In this document: positions 18,307 through 27,827 of the stretch, piece after piece | Layout: every line of letters begins with the position of its first letter | How positions within the stretch are numbered: position 1 is the first letter of the stretch | Assembly: GCA_033764875.1 (NCBI GenBank) | Contig: JANRIO010000092.1 | Coordinates: 1-64,000 of the forward strand | Direction: 5' to 3' | Length of the DNA stretch: 64,000 nucleotides | Origin: AWTP1-13 sp033764875 | GTDB taxonomy: Bacteria; Pseudomonadota; Alphaproteobacteria; Rhizobiales; Hyphomicrobiaceae | Notes under the pieces: model-generated | What the model was told of the DNA's origin: nothing | Database searches by the model: none | Seen by the model: the letters and a program-made list of their open reading frames with translations, nothing else | Translations under genes and position numbers: made by a program

Positions 18307-19167
18307 TCAGGCGGCGCCATCCTCGCCGGGCGGCTGCAGATCGAGGGAGCCGGTGGTATCCTCGTCGATCGCGTCGAGGGGCATCTCGTCCGGCATGAGG
18401 GCTGCCGCATCCGTCGGCTCGGGCACGCGGAAGTCGGGCGGCAGGTTGGCGTCGAGCAGGCCCGAGCCGCGCAGCTCGGCCAGGCCCGGCAGGTCCTTGA
18501 TGCTGTCGAGGCTGAAGTGCTCGAGAAAGTTTTCGGTGGTGCCGTAGGTGATGGGGCGGCCGGGAGCGCGGCGGCGGCCGCGCGGCCTGATCCAGCCGAT
18601 CTCCATGAGCTGGTCGAGCGTGCCGGCCGAGCAGGCGACGCCCCGGATCTCCTCGATCTCGGCACGCGTTACGGGCTGGTGGTAGGCGATGATCGCGAGC
18701 GTCTCCATGCCGGCGCGCGACAGCTTGCGCTGCTCGGTGGCGTGGCGCTCCAGCAGATACGACAGATCCTCGGCCGTGCGGAACGCCCACTTGCCGGCGA
18801 CGCGCACCAGGTTGATGCCGCGGCTGGCGTAGAAGCCCTTCAGCTCCTCGAGCAGCGCCTTGACGTCGTCCTCGGACTTGAGGTGCTGGCCGAGATATTT
18901 CTCGTCGAGCGGCTCGGAGGCGGCAAACAGCAGCGCCTCGAGGATGCGCAACTGCTCGCGCCGGTCGGCGGACGGCAGCTGGGCGATGTTGGGCGGAAGC
19001 TGCCAGCCGGCGGCGGCCGCCGCCTCGATCTCGTCGGGCATGCCGCCGTCGACATCGGCGTCGTCCGCCGCACCGTCGGGGACTGCGTAGCTCAGCTTCG
19101 GCGGAACCATGCCTGGCCTCGATGTCTTATCCAGCTTCTTCTTGCTCAGACTGCCAACTCCTTTCAA
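18307..19167 (-). CDS. scpB: Segregation and condensation protein B
   Basis: ScpB is the winged-helix kleisin partner that, with ScpA and SMC, condenses and segregates the chromosome. Two tandem winged-helix regions are visible: LRILEALLFAASEPLDEKYL at about residue 75, and RAGMETLAIIAYHQPVTRAE followed by EEIRGVACSAGTLDQLMEIG. The C-terminal tail is acidic. The start is uncertain. The longest frame begins at a TTG at 19167 (weak AGGG site). A perfect AAAGGAG lies just inside it, pointing to a non-ATG start near 19149. The first ATG is at 19110. It follows scpA by about 60 nt. Confidence 0.92.
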   Translation of the reverse strand: MKGVGSLSKKKLDKTSRPGMVPPKLSYAVPDGAADDADVDGGMPDEIEAAAAAGWQLPPNIAQLPSADRREQLRILEALLFAASEPLDEKYLGQHLKSEDDVKALLEELKGFYASRGINLVRVAGKWAFRTAEDLSYLLERHATEQRKLSRAGMETLAIIAYHQPVTRAEIEEIRGVACSAGTLDQLMEIGWIRPRGRRRAPGRPITYGTTENFLEHFSLDSIKDLPGLAELRGSGLLDANLPPDFRVPEPTDAAALMPDEMPLDAIDEDTTGSLDLQPPGEDGAA

Positions 19168-19226
19168 CGCAACCCTACTGGCGCAACGCTAGGCGCCCGC
19201 GGCCCGGCCGCGGCGGCCTGCCGCGG

Positions 19227-20111
19227 TCACAGCCGCGTCCAACTCGCATCGCCCTTGCGGCGCACGTAGATGGGCGCGAACGGCTCGGCCTGCGACAGCT
19301 CCACCATGCCCTCGCGCGCCATCTCGAGCGTGGCGCCGAAGGAGGAGGCAAGAGCCGTGCGCGCCGCCTCCGGCGTGGGGATGTACTGCTCGAGATAGAA
19401 CTCGAGCTGGACCCAGTCGGCCGCGCCCTTGCCCACCAGCGCCTCGAGCCTGACGCGCGCCTCCTTGATGGACCAGACGGTGCGCTTGTGCACGACGTGG
19501 ACGCGCTTCGTGGTGCGCTGGCGCTGAACGGCGTAGGCCTTGAGGAGATCGTAGATGACGCCCGTGTACTCGCGGGTGCGGATGGTGCGCACGCCCTCCG
19601 GCATGCCGCGCGGGAAGATGTCGTAGCCGAGCCGCTTGCGCGTCATGAGCTTGGCGGCCGCCTCGCGCATGGCCTCGAGCCGCTTGAGGCGGAAGGCCAG
19701 CCGCGCGGCCAGCTCCTCGCCCGTGGCCTCGCCCTCGTCCACCTCCTCCTTGGGCAGGAGCAGCTTCGACTTCAGGAAGGCGAGCCACGCCGCCATCACC
19801 AGGTAGTCGGCCGCCAGCTCCAGCCGCAGCTTGCGTGCCTCGGCGATGAAGTCCAGATACTGATCGGCCAGCGCCAGCACGGACACCTGCAGCAGGTCGA
19901 CCTTCTGCGTGCGCGCGAGCGCCAAGAGCACGTCGAGGGGACCGGCGAAGCCGTCGATGGTGACGACAAGGGCCTCGTCGGCGGCCACGGCATCCTCTGC
20001 CGCCGTCCACGCCTCCGCGTCGAACGCCGCCTCCTGAGGCTGCTGCTGGCCCGGAGCGGGCTCGCCGTGCGGCTCGCCCTGCCCCGTCCCGGTCGTGCCG
20101 GATGGCACCAT
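19227..20111 (-). CDS. scpA: Segregation and condensation protein A
   Basis: A 294-residue ScpA/kleisin. The N-terminal ~45 residues are low-complexity. The ScpA domain begins at FAGPLDVLLALARTQKVDLL and continues through QYLDFIAEARKLRLELAADYLVMA, followed by the middle helices and a C-terminal winged helix near REGMVELSQAEPFAPIYVRR that should contact the SMC head. The ATG at 20111 has GAGGAACC upstream; a frame extension to a TTG at 20156 is rejected. It sits between nagZ and scpB, the usual order in alphaproteobacteria. Confidence 0.95.
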   Translation of the reverse strand: MVPSGTTGTGQGEPHGEPAPGQQQPQEAAFDAEAWTAAEDAVAADEALVVTIDGFAGPLDVLLALARTQKVDLLQVSVLALADQYLDFIAEARKLRLELAADYLVMAAWLAFLKSKLLLPKEEVDEGEATGEELAARLAFRLKRLEAMREAAAKLMTRKRLGYDIFPRGMPEGVRTIRTREYTGVIYDLLKAYAVQRQRTTKRVHVVHKRTVWSIKEARVRLEALVGKGAADWVQLEFYLEQYIPTPEAARTALASSFGATLEMAREGMVELSQAEPFAPIYVRRKGDASWTRL

Positions 20112-20186
20112 TCCTGGTTCCTCGACGCCTGTTCTTCGACGATCGTGTGACAGCAACGCGTGCTGTTAATAACTTGTTAATACCTA

Positions 20187-21218
20187 CTACACTGATTCAG
20201 GCCGTGCCTTGCAAATCTCAGCTAGCGCCGCCTCGGCCTCGCGGACATCAAAGGGGCGCGGCTGTTGCCGGAATACGGCAGAGGCCCGCTCGAGCCGCCG
20301 CAGCGGCTCGCCTTCGAGCGGCGGCGCCACGGCCGCCACAGCCTCGGTCTCGCCCAGCTCGCCGCTGCACAGGAGGGCTACGTCGGAGCCGGCGCGAAAC
20401 ACCGCCGCGGCCTTCTGCGCGATGGTGCCCGAAAGCGCCTTCATGCCGAGGTCGTCACTCATGAGGAGGCCCTGGTAGCCGATGGCGCCGCGGATGACGT
20501 CGGCGGTGACGGCAGGCGAGACGCTGGCCGGCAAGGCCGGGTCGATGCTCGAGAACACGACGTGCGCGGTCATGGCTGCTGGCACGTGCGCAAGGGCCGC
20601 GAAGGGGGCGAAGTCGGTCACCGTCAGGGCCGCCCGGGGCGTGTCGACCACGGGCAGGTCGTGGTGGCTGTCGCTGGTGGCGCGGCCATGCCCGGGAATG
20701 TGCTTGATCACGGGCAGGATGCCGCCAGCCGCGAAGCCGCGGACGACGGCGCCCGCCAGCGCCACCACCTGGCCCGGCGTCTCGCCGAAGGCCCTGTCGC
20801 CGATGACGGCGTGGCTGCCGGAGACGGGCAGGTCGAGCACGGGCGCGCAATCGGTGTTGAAGCCGGCCTCGCGCAGATCATGCGCCATCAGGCGGGCGAC
20901 GAGCTCGGCGGCGTGGACGGCGCGCGCGGGGTCGTGGGCGTAGGCTGCGGCATACTGGGCGCCTGGCGGCAGCGCGCGCCAGTGGGGCGGCCCCAGGCGC
21001 TGCACGCGGCCCCCCTCCTGGTCGACCAGCAGCATGAGATGCTCGCTGCCGACGGCGTCGCGGATGCCGGACGTGAGGCGGCGCACTTGCGCCGGCGCGA
21101 CGATGTTGCGCGCAAAGAGTATGACGCCGCACGGACGCGCCGCGCGCAGCAGCGCGCGCTCGTCGGCGAGCAGCTCAGGCCCGGACAAGGCGGTGATGAA
21201 AGCAGAGAGTGCGCTCAC
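20187..21218 (-). CDS. nagZ: Beta-N-acetylhexosaminidase NagZ
   Basis: A 343-residue glycoside hydrolase family 3 enzyme of peptidoglycan recycling, releasing N-acetylglucosamine from anhydro-muropeptides in the cytoplasm. Recognisable features are DQEGGRVQRL, the substrate/catalytic-loop region KHIPGHGRATSDSHHDLP and the nucleophile Asp in MSDDLGMKAL. Length and single-domain form match bacterial NagZ. The start appears to be a GTG at 21218 with only a weak upstream site. It lies between a SPOR protein gene and scpA, fitting a cell-envelope and division block. Confidence 0.95.
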   Translation of the reverse strand: MSALSAFITALSGPELLADERALLRAARPCGVILFARNIVAPAQVRRLTSGIRDAVGSEHLMLLVDQEGGRVQRLGPPHWRALPPGAQYAAAYAHDPARAVHAAELVARLMAHDLREAGFNTDCAPVLDLPVSGSHAVIGDRAFGETPGQVVALAGAVVRGFAAGGILPVIKHIPGHGRATSDSHHDLPVVDTPRAALTVTDFAPFAALAHVPAAMTAHVVFSSIDPALPASVSPAVTADVIRGAIGYQGLLMSDDLGMKALSGTIAQKAAAVFRAGSDVALLCSGELGETEAVAAVAPPLEGEPLRRLERASAVFRQQPRPFDVREAEAALAEICKARPESV

Positions 21219-21315
21219 GACGACGACCTACGCCCGACAAACGATCATGACGTCAGCAAGCACGAAAGGCGCGCCACGCGTGCGCGCCCTCGTGCAAGGC
21301 CCGAAACGGCGGGGC

Positions 21316-22920
21316 TCAGTACGCCCCGACCCAGCAGCCGTTGTAGCCGGCCGACTTCAGCTGCGTGCACAGATTGGCCGCAGCCTCGCGGGAGCCCGGA
21401 GGCCCGACCACGGCGCGATACCAGACGCCCTTGTCGCCAAGATTCGCCTCCTGCACGTCGGGCGTCTTGGTGCCGAGCACGTCGTTGTGCTTCTGCTGCA
21501 GGTCGGCAAAGGCCTTGAGCGCGTCCATGCGCGTCTTGTGCGAGGCGACCACGGCCACGTAGCCGGCGGTGGCCGACGTGGTGATGCTCGCCGTCTGCTG
21601 CTCCTCCTTGGCCTTTGCCACCTTCTCGGCCTTGGCCTTCTCCTTGCGCGCGACGGGTGCCTCGGATTCGACCGACGGGGGCGGCGGCGCAACCGCGACG
21701 GTGCGCACGGGGGCGGGCGCGGCAGCCGGCTTGACGTTGGTGCTCGCCGTGACCGGAGCGCTCGGCGGTGCCGGCGCCGCGGTGGGGGCGCGAACGGCAA
21801 TGCCCGGCATGGCGCCATGCTGGGGCGGCGCGGGCCGCGGGCCGCCCATATCGAGCATGACGCCAGGCAGCGGCGTGGTCGGCGGCGGCGGCGCGGCGGC
21901 GGCCTCCGCGGCGGGCTGGCCGCTTGGCGGGATCTGAATGATGCGCACCTTCTTCGGCGCATTGGGATCATCGGACGCCGCGCTCTGCGCATCGTCCTGC
22001 ACGGCGCCCGGCGCCTCGACGGCGCGCTCGGCCACCGAGGTCTCCTTGGCGACCGGTTTGGCCTTCAGCTCGGCCGTCTTGACCGTGCCGGCACGCGGGC
22101 CTCCAACCACCGTCTTGTAGGTGTAGGCCATGGCACCGCCGATGCCGATGGCGCCCACGAGCGCCGCGGCGATCATCATCATGCGGCGGCCCGAGCGCGG
22201 CTCCTCCTCCGGCTCGTCCTCGTCGTAGGCGGCCTCGCCGGCATCGTAGGGCTGGTGCGGCTGGTGATAGTGATCCTCAGGTCCCGCCTGGAAATGGTCG
22301 GCGGGGCCGAGATGGAAATCCTGATCGGGCCGCTGCAGCGCGGGCCCCTGCGGCATGTAGTGGCCGGCGTCGTAGGCGCGCGGATCATGCTGCTGCGGCC
22401 AAGCCGGAGCATGCTGCGGCTGGGGAGCCGGGGCGTAGGACTGCGCGCCGTAGCGATCATGGGAGGGCTGCGTCGGCACCTGCGGCTGCGGAGCGTAGCC
22501 GCGCGGCGCCTCGGGCTCCGGCGTGCCGTAGCCCTGAGGCTGGAAGGGGTGCGGCGCAGGGACCATCGGCTGCGGCGGGGTGTGCACATAGCCCGGCTGC
22601 GCGGAGTAGCCGCCGTACGGGTTGTCGCCGTAGGTGCCCGGCTGGCCGTAGGGGGACGGGGCCGGGGCGTAGGGCTGCTGGGGCGCATAGGGCTGCTGCT
22701 GGCCGTAGGCCGGCTGCTGGTAGCCCTGCTGGGGCTGCTGGTAAGCCTGCTGCGGGTCCTGGTAGCCCTGCTGCTGGCCCCAGTACTGCTGGCCCTGCGG
22801 GTAGCCGCCCTGCTGCGGCGCCGGCTGAGCGCCGTAGGGATCGAAGGCCTCCTGCTCGGCAGGCGGCCGACGCTGCGGCATCCTCACGACAGCAGGTCCG
22901 CTGGAACCATTCCGAGACAT
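21316..22920 (-). CDS. SPOR domain membrane protein with Gln/Tyr-rich tail
   Basis: A 534-residue protein with four parts. Residues ~30-240 are a low-complexity Pro/Gln/Tyr/Gly tract with repeated QQGYQ- and YAPQ-like units, probably cytoplasmic and disordered. A single transmembrane helix lies near 249-270. A long Pro/Ala-rich periplasmic linker follows. The C-terminal SPOR domain (about 455-534) reads YVAVVASHKTRMDALKAFAD and then GVWYRAVVGPPGSREAA. SPOR domains bind denuded septal peptidoglycan, so a role in division or cell-wall assembly is likely. The ATG at 22920 has AGGA upstream. It lies between argS and nagZ. Confidence 0.92.
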   Translation of the reverse strand: MSRNGSSGPAVVRMPQRRPPAEQEAFDPYGAQPAPQQGGYPQGQQYWGQQQGYQDPQQAYQQPQQGYQQPAYGQQQPYAPQQPYAPAPSPYGQPGTYGDNPYGGYSAQPGYVHTPPQPMVPAPHPFQPQGYGTPEPEAPRGYAPQPQVPTQPSHDRYGAQSYAPAPQPQHAPAWPQQHDPRAYDAGHYMPQGPALQRPDQDFHLGPADHFQAGPEDHYHQPHQPYDAGEAAYDEDEPEEEPRSGRRMMMIAAALVGAIGIGGAMAYTYKTVVGGPRAGTVKTAELKAKPVAKETSVAERAVEAPGAVQDDAQSAASDDPNAPKKVRIIQIPPSGQPAAEAAAAPPPPTTPLPGVMLDMGGPRPAPPQHGAMPGIAVRAPTAAPAPPSAPVTASTNVKPAAAPAPVRTVAVAPPPPSVESEAPVARKEKAKAEKVAKAKEEQQTASITTSATAGYVAVVASHKTRMDALKAFADLQQKHNDVLGTKTPDVQEANLGDKGVWYRAVVGPPGSREAAANLCTQLKSAGYNGCWVGAY

Positions 22921-22964
22921 GCGCGAGTTCCTTGTGCCCTAGTCTTCCCCGAAGAATCGGGAGA

Positions 22965-24722
22965 TTACCGCATCTCATCGGGTGCGTGTACGCCCAGAAG
23001 TCCCAGTCCTGCCGCCAAAATGAGCCTGGTCGCAGCTATAAGCCCCAAACGCGCTGCCGTCAGCGTTCCATCCCCAGATTGGATAAAGCGCAAATGTGGC
23101 AATTCATTGCCGCGCGTCCACTGAGCGTGAAAAGTTGCAGCCAAATCATATAGATAGAAAGCGAGCCTATGGGGCTCGTGAGCGCGTGCGGCGGCTTCAA
23201 CCAAAGGTGGAAAAGCTGCGAGCTTCCTGATGAGATCCAGCTCGCCCGGGTCGACGAGCCGACTCAGATCGGCTCCGGAAATTTCTTTGGAGCCCTCGAC
23301 AAGGTTGGGGAAAACCTCTCGCGCCATGCGGAACACGGAGTGCGCCCGGGCGTGGGCGTACTGAACGTAGAAGACCGGGTTGTCCTTGGTCTGCTCGAGC
23401 ACCTTGGCGAGGTCGAAGTCGAGCGGCGCGTCGTTCTTGCGGTAGAGCATCATGAAGCGCACCGGGTCGCGGCCGACCTCGTCGACGACGTCGCGCAGCG
23501 TCACGAAGGTGCCCGCGCGCTTGGACATGCGCACGGGCTCGCCGTTGCGGAACAGCTTGACCAGCTGGCACACCTTGATGTCGAGGTCGACCTGACTGTC
23601 GGACAGGGCCGCGACCGCCGCCTTCATGCGCGTGATGTAGCCGACGTGATCGGCGCCGAACACATTGATCAGGTGCCTGAATCCACGCTTGAGCTTGTCG
23701 TTGTGGTAGGCCATGTCGGCGGCGAAATAGGTGTAGCTGCCGTCCGACTTCATCAGGGCGCGATCGACGTCGTCGCCGAAGGCGGTGGAGCGGAACAGCG
23801 TCTGCTCGCGGTCCTCCCACTCCTCGTCGTCGTGCCCCTTGGGCTTCTCCAGACGGCCCTGGAAGATCAGGCCGCGGCGGACGAGATCGTCGATGGTCTC
23901 GCGCACGGCATCCTTGTCGCGCGTCAGGGACTGCTCGGAGAAGAAGACGTCGTGGCGGATGGACAGCGCGGCGAGGTCCTGCCGGATCTGCACGAGCATG
24001 GCATCGATGGCGGCCTGGCGCACGATCGGCAGCCAGCGCTCCTCCGGCAGGTTGAGCAGCGCGGGGCCATGCGCCTCGGCAAGGCCGGCGCCGACCGGCT
24101 TCAGGTAGTCGCCCGGATAGAGGCCCGCGGGGATCTCGCCGATATCCTCGCCCAGCGCCTCGCGGTAGCGCAGGAAGGCCGAGCGGGCAAGCACGTCGAC
24201 CTGGGCGCCGGCGTCGTTGATGTAGTACTCGCGCGTGACGGCATAGCCCGCGTAGGCCAGGAGGTTGGCCAGCGCGTCGCCGAACACGGCGCCGCGGCAG
24301 TGGCCGACGTGCATGGGCCCCGTCGGGTTCGCCGACACGTACTCGACATTGGTCTTGGCGCCGCCGCCCAGATCGCAGCGGCCGAAATCGGGGCCAGCGG
24401 CCAGAACGGCGCCGACGACGCCGTGCCAGAACGAGGGCTGCAGCGTCAGGTTCAGGAAGCCCGGCCCCGCCACCTCGATGCGTGCGATCTCAGGGCGTGC
24501 GGCAAGCGCCTTGGCCAGCGCCTCGGCGATGTCGCGCGGCTTGCGGCCCGCGGGCTTGGCCAGGACCATGGCGGCGTTGGAGGCGAGATCGCCGTGGGAG
24601 GCCTCGCGCGGCGGCGACACCTCGACGTTGCGCATCTCGAGGCCCTGCGGCAGGTCGCCGGCGGCCTGCAGCGAGGCCAGCCCCTCGAGCACCCAGTCAC
24701 GCACGATAGTGTGGACGTTCAT
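22965..24722 (-). CDS. argS: Arginyl-tRNA synthetase
   Basis: A 585-residue class I aminoacyl-tRNA synthetase. The HIGH-type motif is in GPMHVGHCRGAVFGD. The KMSK region is the reduced form MSKRAGTFVTL typical of ArgS. The N-terminal Arg-tRNA-synthetase additional domain and the C-terminal DALR anticodon-binding domain (ending LGLLGVHAPDEMR) are both present. The ATG at 24722 matches the usual start of alphaproteobacterial ArgS; extensions to 24776 are rejected. It is followed by the SPOR-nagZ-scpAB genes and preceded by dgt. Confidence 0.97.
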   Translation of the reverse strand: MNVHTIVRDWVLEGLASLQAAGDLPQGLEMRNVEVSPPREASHGDLASNAAMVLAKPAGRKPRDIAEALAKALAARPEIARIEVAGPGFLNLTLQPSFWHGVVGAVLAAGPDFGRCDLGGGAKTNVEYVSANPTGPMHVGHCRGAVFGDALANLLAYAGYAVTREYYINDAGAQVDVLARSAFLRYREALGEDIGEIPAGLYPGDYLKPVGAGLAEAHGPALLNLPEERWLPIVRQAAIDAMLVQIRQDLAALSIRHDVFFSEQSLTRDKDAVRETIDDLVRRGLIFQGRLEKPKGHDDEEWEDREQTLFRSTAFGDDVDRALMKSDGSYTYFAADMAYHNDKLKRGFRHLINVFGADHVGYITRMKAAVAALSDSQVDLDIKVCQLVKLFRNGEPVRMSKRAGTFVTLRDVVDEVGRDPVRFMMLYRKNDAPLDFDLAKVLEQTKDNPVFYVQYAHARAHSVFRMAREVFPNLVEGSKEISGADLSRLVDPGELDLIRKLAAFPPLVEAAARAHEPHRLAFYLYDLAATFHAQWTRGNELPHLRFIQSGDGTLTAARLGLIAATRLILAAGLGLLGVHAPDEMR

Positions 24723-24797
24723 CGACTTTCCGATCATCGGCATCAGGCGGCGGCGCCGGGGCCAGCGGCCCCGCACGCCCCGCGGTTGCTGCCGGGG

Positions 24798-26030
24798 CTA
24801 ACGCAAATCCGGGGTAGCGTCAAACAAGCGCTGGTGCTCGCCGACCGCGTAGCGGTCGGTCATGCCGGCGACGAAGTCGGCGACGATGTGGGCGCGCGCG
24901 GGCTCGTCCAGGCTCCGCGCGCGGGCAGCCCAGGCCTCGGGCAAGGCCGCGGCATCGGCCATGTAGCGGGCGAAGAGGTCGCCGACGATGGCCTCGGCCC
25001 CCCGCATGATGCGGTTGATGCGGGGGTGGCGGTAGACGTTGGCGAAGAGGAAGTCCTGCAGCCCCTCCACCTCGGCCCGCATCTGATCGGAGAAGCCGAC
25101 CACGGGGGCGCCCGCCCGGCGCACGGCGTCGAGGCTGGACACCGGCAGCGCCGCCAGCCGCGCCCGCGAGGCGCGCACGACGTCGTCGATCATGACGGTG
25201 ATCATGCGCCGGTGGACCTCATAGATGGCGCGCGCGGCGTCCGGCGCCTGGCTGCGCGCCTGGGACACGAAGCGGCCCACGAGCGGCACGTCCTCCAGCG
25301 CCTCGATGCGCAGGAGGCCGGCGCGCAGGCCGTCGTCGATGTCGTGGCTGTTGTAGGCGATGTCGTCGGCGATGGCGGCAGCCTGGGCCTCGGCGGGGGC
25401 GTAGAGGTCGAGCAGGAGGTGGGCCGTGAGGCCGGCCCGGTCGATCTCGGCCAGGAGCACGGCGTGGTCCCGGCGGGCGCTGGGCCCCAGGATCGGGCCG
25501 TTGTGCTTGGCCAGCCCCTCGAGCGTCTCGAAGGTCAGATTGAGGCCGTCGAAGGCGGCGTACTTGCGCTCGAGCAGCGTCACCACGCGCAGGCTCTGGG
25601 CGTTGTGGTCGAAACCGCCCCAGGGTTGCATCGCCGCCGCCATGGCGCGCTCCCCGGCGTGGCCGAACGGTGTGTGGCCAAGGTCGTGGGCGAGCGCCAG
25701 CGCCTCCGCCAGATCCTCGTCGAGGCCCAGCATGCGGGCGATGGCGCGGGCGATCTGGGCGACCTCGATGGAGTGCGTGAGGCGGCTGCGGAAATGGTCG
25801 CCCTCGTGGAACAGGAACACCTGCGTCTTGTAATTCAGCCGGCGGAAGGCGGTGGCATGCACGATGCGGTCGCGGTCACGCTGGTAGGGGGTGCGCATGG
25901 GGCAGCCGGGCTCGGGGAAGCGGCGGCCGGCGCTGAGGGCCGGATCGGCCGCGCACGGCGCCAGGTAGCGCACGGGAAGCGGCCCGGGCGGCCCGGCCTC
26001 GGCCTTCGCGTCGCGCAGCGCGCCCGGCAT
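24798..26030 (-). CDS. dgt: Deoxyguanosinetriphosphate triphosphohydrolase-like protein
   Basis: A 410-residue HD-domain dNTPase. HD-superfamily metal ligands are visible in RSRLTHSIEVAQIA and ALAHDLGHTPFGHAGE, with a third Asp in IADDIAYNSHDIDDGL. The length fits the dGTPase type 2 group. The ATG at 26030 has GAGGAG 8 nt upstream; the GTG at 26036 is too close to that site. It diverges from erpA, the arrangement commonly seen in alphaproteobacteria. Confidence 0.95.
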   Translation of the reverse strand: MPGALRDAKAEAGPPGPLPVRYLAPCAADPALSAGRRFPEPGCPMRTPYQRDRDRIVHATAFRRLNYKTQVFLFHEGDHFRSRLTHSIEVAQIARAIARMLGLDEDLAEALALAHDLGHTPFGHAGERAMAAAMQPWGGFDHNAQSLRVVTLLERKYAAFDGLNLTFETLEGLAKHNGPILGPSARRDHAVLLAEIDRAGLTAHLLLDLYAPAEAQAAAIADDIAYNSHDIDDGLRAGLLRIEALEDVPLVGRFVSQARSQAPDAARAIYEVHRRMITVMIDDVVRASRARLAALPVSSLDAVRRAGAPVVGFSDQMRAEVEGLQDFLFANVYRHPRINRIMRGAEAIVGDLFARYMADAAALPEAWAARARSLDEPARAHIVADFVAGMTDRYAVGEHQRLFDATPDLR

Positions 26031-26188
26031 TCTCACGTCTCCTCGGGTCTCCCATGCGGGCAGCGGGCCGCCCCGGCGTTGACAGGCCGCCCCCCGCTCC
26101 TACATTGACGTCGTACCACGAGGCGAGCGCGGCGGCGGCATTGTAGCGTCGAATCGCGCCGATCCTGAGCGAGAACTGGGACCTGCAG

Positions 26189-26521
26189 ATGACACAGCCG
26201 GCCGTGACCGTGACCGAGCGCGCCGCCCGCCGCATCAGCCAGATCGCGGCCGCCGATCCCGCGACGCCGAACCTGCGGGTGTCGGTGGAAGGCGGCGGCT
26301 GCTCCGGCTTCCAGTACAAGTTCGACCTCGTGGCGCGGGCCGAGCCCGACGACGTGGTCATCGAGCGCGAGGGGGCGCGGGTGTTCATCGACGAGATGTC
26401 GCTCGGCTACCTGGCGGGCTCCGAGATCGATTTCGTCGACGACCTGATCGGCCAGTCGTTCCGGGTGCGCAATCCCAACGCCACCGCGTCGTGCGGCTGC
26501 GGCACCAGCTTCTCGATCTGA
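26189..26521 (+). CDS. erpA: Iron-sulfur cluster insertion protein ErpA
   Basis: A 110-residue A-type Fe-S carrier. Three cluster-binding cysteines are present: Cys38 in GGGCSGFQY, and Cys102 and Cys104 in the C-terminal CGCGTSFSI. It delivers Fe-S clusters to target apoproteins. It is divergently transcribed from dgt across a ~160-nt gap that probably contains both promoters. Confidence 0.96.
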   Translation: MTQPAVTVTERAARRISQIAAADPATPNLRVSVEGGGCSGFQYKFDLVARAEPDDVVIEREGARVFIDEMSLGYLAGSEIDFVDDLIGQSFRVRNPNATASCGCGTSFSI

Positions 26522-26917
26522 CGGGTCCGCACCCGCCGGGTCCGCGCCGCCCGTGACGCGATCATAGCGGCTGAGCTGAGAACCTCGACCCGCCTCCCAG
26601 GTCTGCCCGGCGTGTACTCCGTCGCTTGCGCGGGGCAGCCACACCTGCATGTGGAATGCCTGCGAGCGAACGCTCGCACCAGAGGCATCCGCTCGCTTCG
26701 TATGACGGGGGAAAGATCCCGGCTCTCGCTGCGCTCGGCCGGGAACGCAGGCGGAGAGGCTCGAGCCGCAAATCCCAACTCGCGCCTCGGCTGTCGCTTG
26801 CGGATTGCGCCGATCGGTCGCGCACTGGCTTCGCCGGCAAGCCCAGCTCTCTTTGCCTTCCCGGACGGCGCGCAGCGCCGAGCCGGGATCCTTACCGATG
26901 CGACGGCAGCGATGCCG
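26522..26917. other. Intergenic gap after erpA
   Basis: About 400 nt between the convergent 3' ends of erpA and the ABC permease gene. Reading frames here overlap on both strands and look spurious. I see scattered short GC hairpins but no T-tract terminator and no recognisable gene. Confidence 0.6.
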
Positions 26918-27814
26918 CTACGACTTCATCTTGGGATCGAGCCAGTCGCGCAGGCTGTCGCCGAACAGGTTGAAGGCGAACACGGCGAGGGTGATGGCGA
27001 GGCCCGGGAACAGGATCATCCAGGGCGCCGTCTGGTAGAAGTCGGCGCTGGTGCCGGACAGCATCAGGCCCCAGGCGGGCGTCGGCTCGGTGACGCCGAG
27101 CCCCAGGAACGACAGGCTGGCCTCGAGCAGGATGGCCTGCGCCATGGAGGCCGAGACCATGATCAGGAACGGCGCCACGATGTTCGGCACGATGTGGCGC
27201 AGGATGATGCGGGTGTGGCCGAAGCCCGCGGCCCTGGCCGCGTCGATGAAGGGCAGCGCCACGATCGACAGCGTCGAGGCGCGGGCGACGCGGGCCATGC
27301 GCGGGATGATCGGCAGCGTGATCGCGGCGATGAGGTTGAGGTCGACGCCGGCGACGGTCAGCTTGCCCAGCACCGCCACCACCACCATGGCCAGCACGAT
27401 GATCGGGAACGACAGCATGATGTCGACGACGCGCTGGATCAGGCTGTCGATGCGGCCTCCGAAATAGCCCGAGGTGGCGCCCAGGAGCGCACCGAGCACG
27501 CAGCCGACGACGGAGGAGATGATGCCGACGGCGAGCGCCGTGCGCGAGCCGTAGATGATGCGCGAGAGCACGTCGCGGCCGTACTGGTCGGTGCCGAACC
27601 AGTGCTGGGCGCCGGGCGCCGAGATCATGGCGGCGAAGTCGATCTCCTCGGGATCGTAGGGGGAGATCCAGTGGGCGCCGAAGGCGCAGGCGACGTAGAC
27701 GAGGATGATGAAGAGACCGAACAGGCCCAGCGGCTGCGCCTTGGCGAAGGTGACAAGGGCATTGGGGCGGCGCGGGATCGCGTCGGCCGGCGGGGTGGAG
27801 GCGACGGTTGCCAT
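26918..27814 (-). CDS. Peptide-type ABC transporter permease (DppC-like)
   Basis: A 298-residue inner-membrane permease. It has an N-terminal OppC/DppC-type segment followed by about six membrane helices. The EAA-like loop RAAGFGHTRIILRHIVPNIV docks the ATPase. The C-terminal region has FAFNLFGDSLRDWLDPK, typical of DppC. The ATG at 27814 has GGGAGG upstream. It lies 13 nt after the partner permease gene, so the two are translated together. Part of the importer at 26918-33058. Confidence 0.95.
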   Translation of the reverse strand: MATVASTPPADAIPRRPNALVTFAKAQPLGLFGLFIILVYVACAFGAHWISPYDPEEIDFAAMISAPGAQHWFGTDQYGRDVLSRIIYGSRTALAVGIISSVVGCVLGALLGATSGYFGGRIDSLIQRVVDIMLSFPIIVLAMVVVAVLGKLTVAGVDLNLIAAITLPIIPRMARVARASTLSIVALPFIDAARAAGFGHTRIILRHIVPNIVAPFLIMVSASMAQAILLEASLSFLGLGVTEPTPAWGLMLSGTSADFYQTAPWMILFPGLAITLAVFAFNLFGDSLRDWLDPKMKS

Positions 27815-27827
27815 GGTGGGGCCTCCC

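Noticed and set aside
23169..26108. 979-codon plus-strand frame opposite argS and dgt
   Set aside because: It spans two unmistakable minus-strand genes and the gap between them; its product has no recognisable features.
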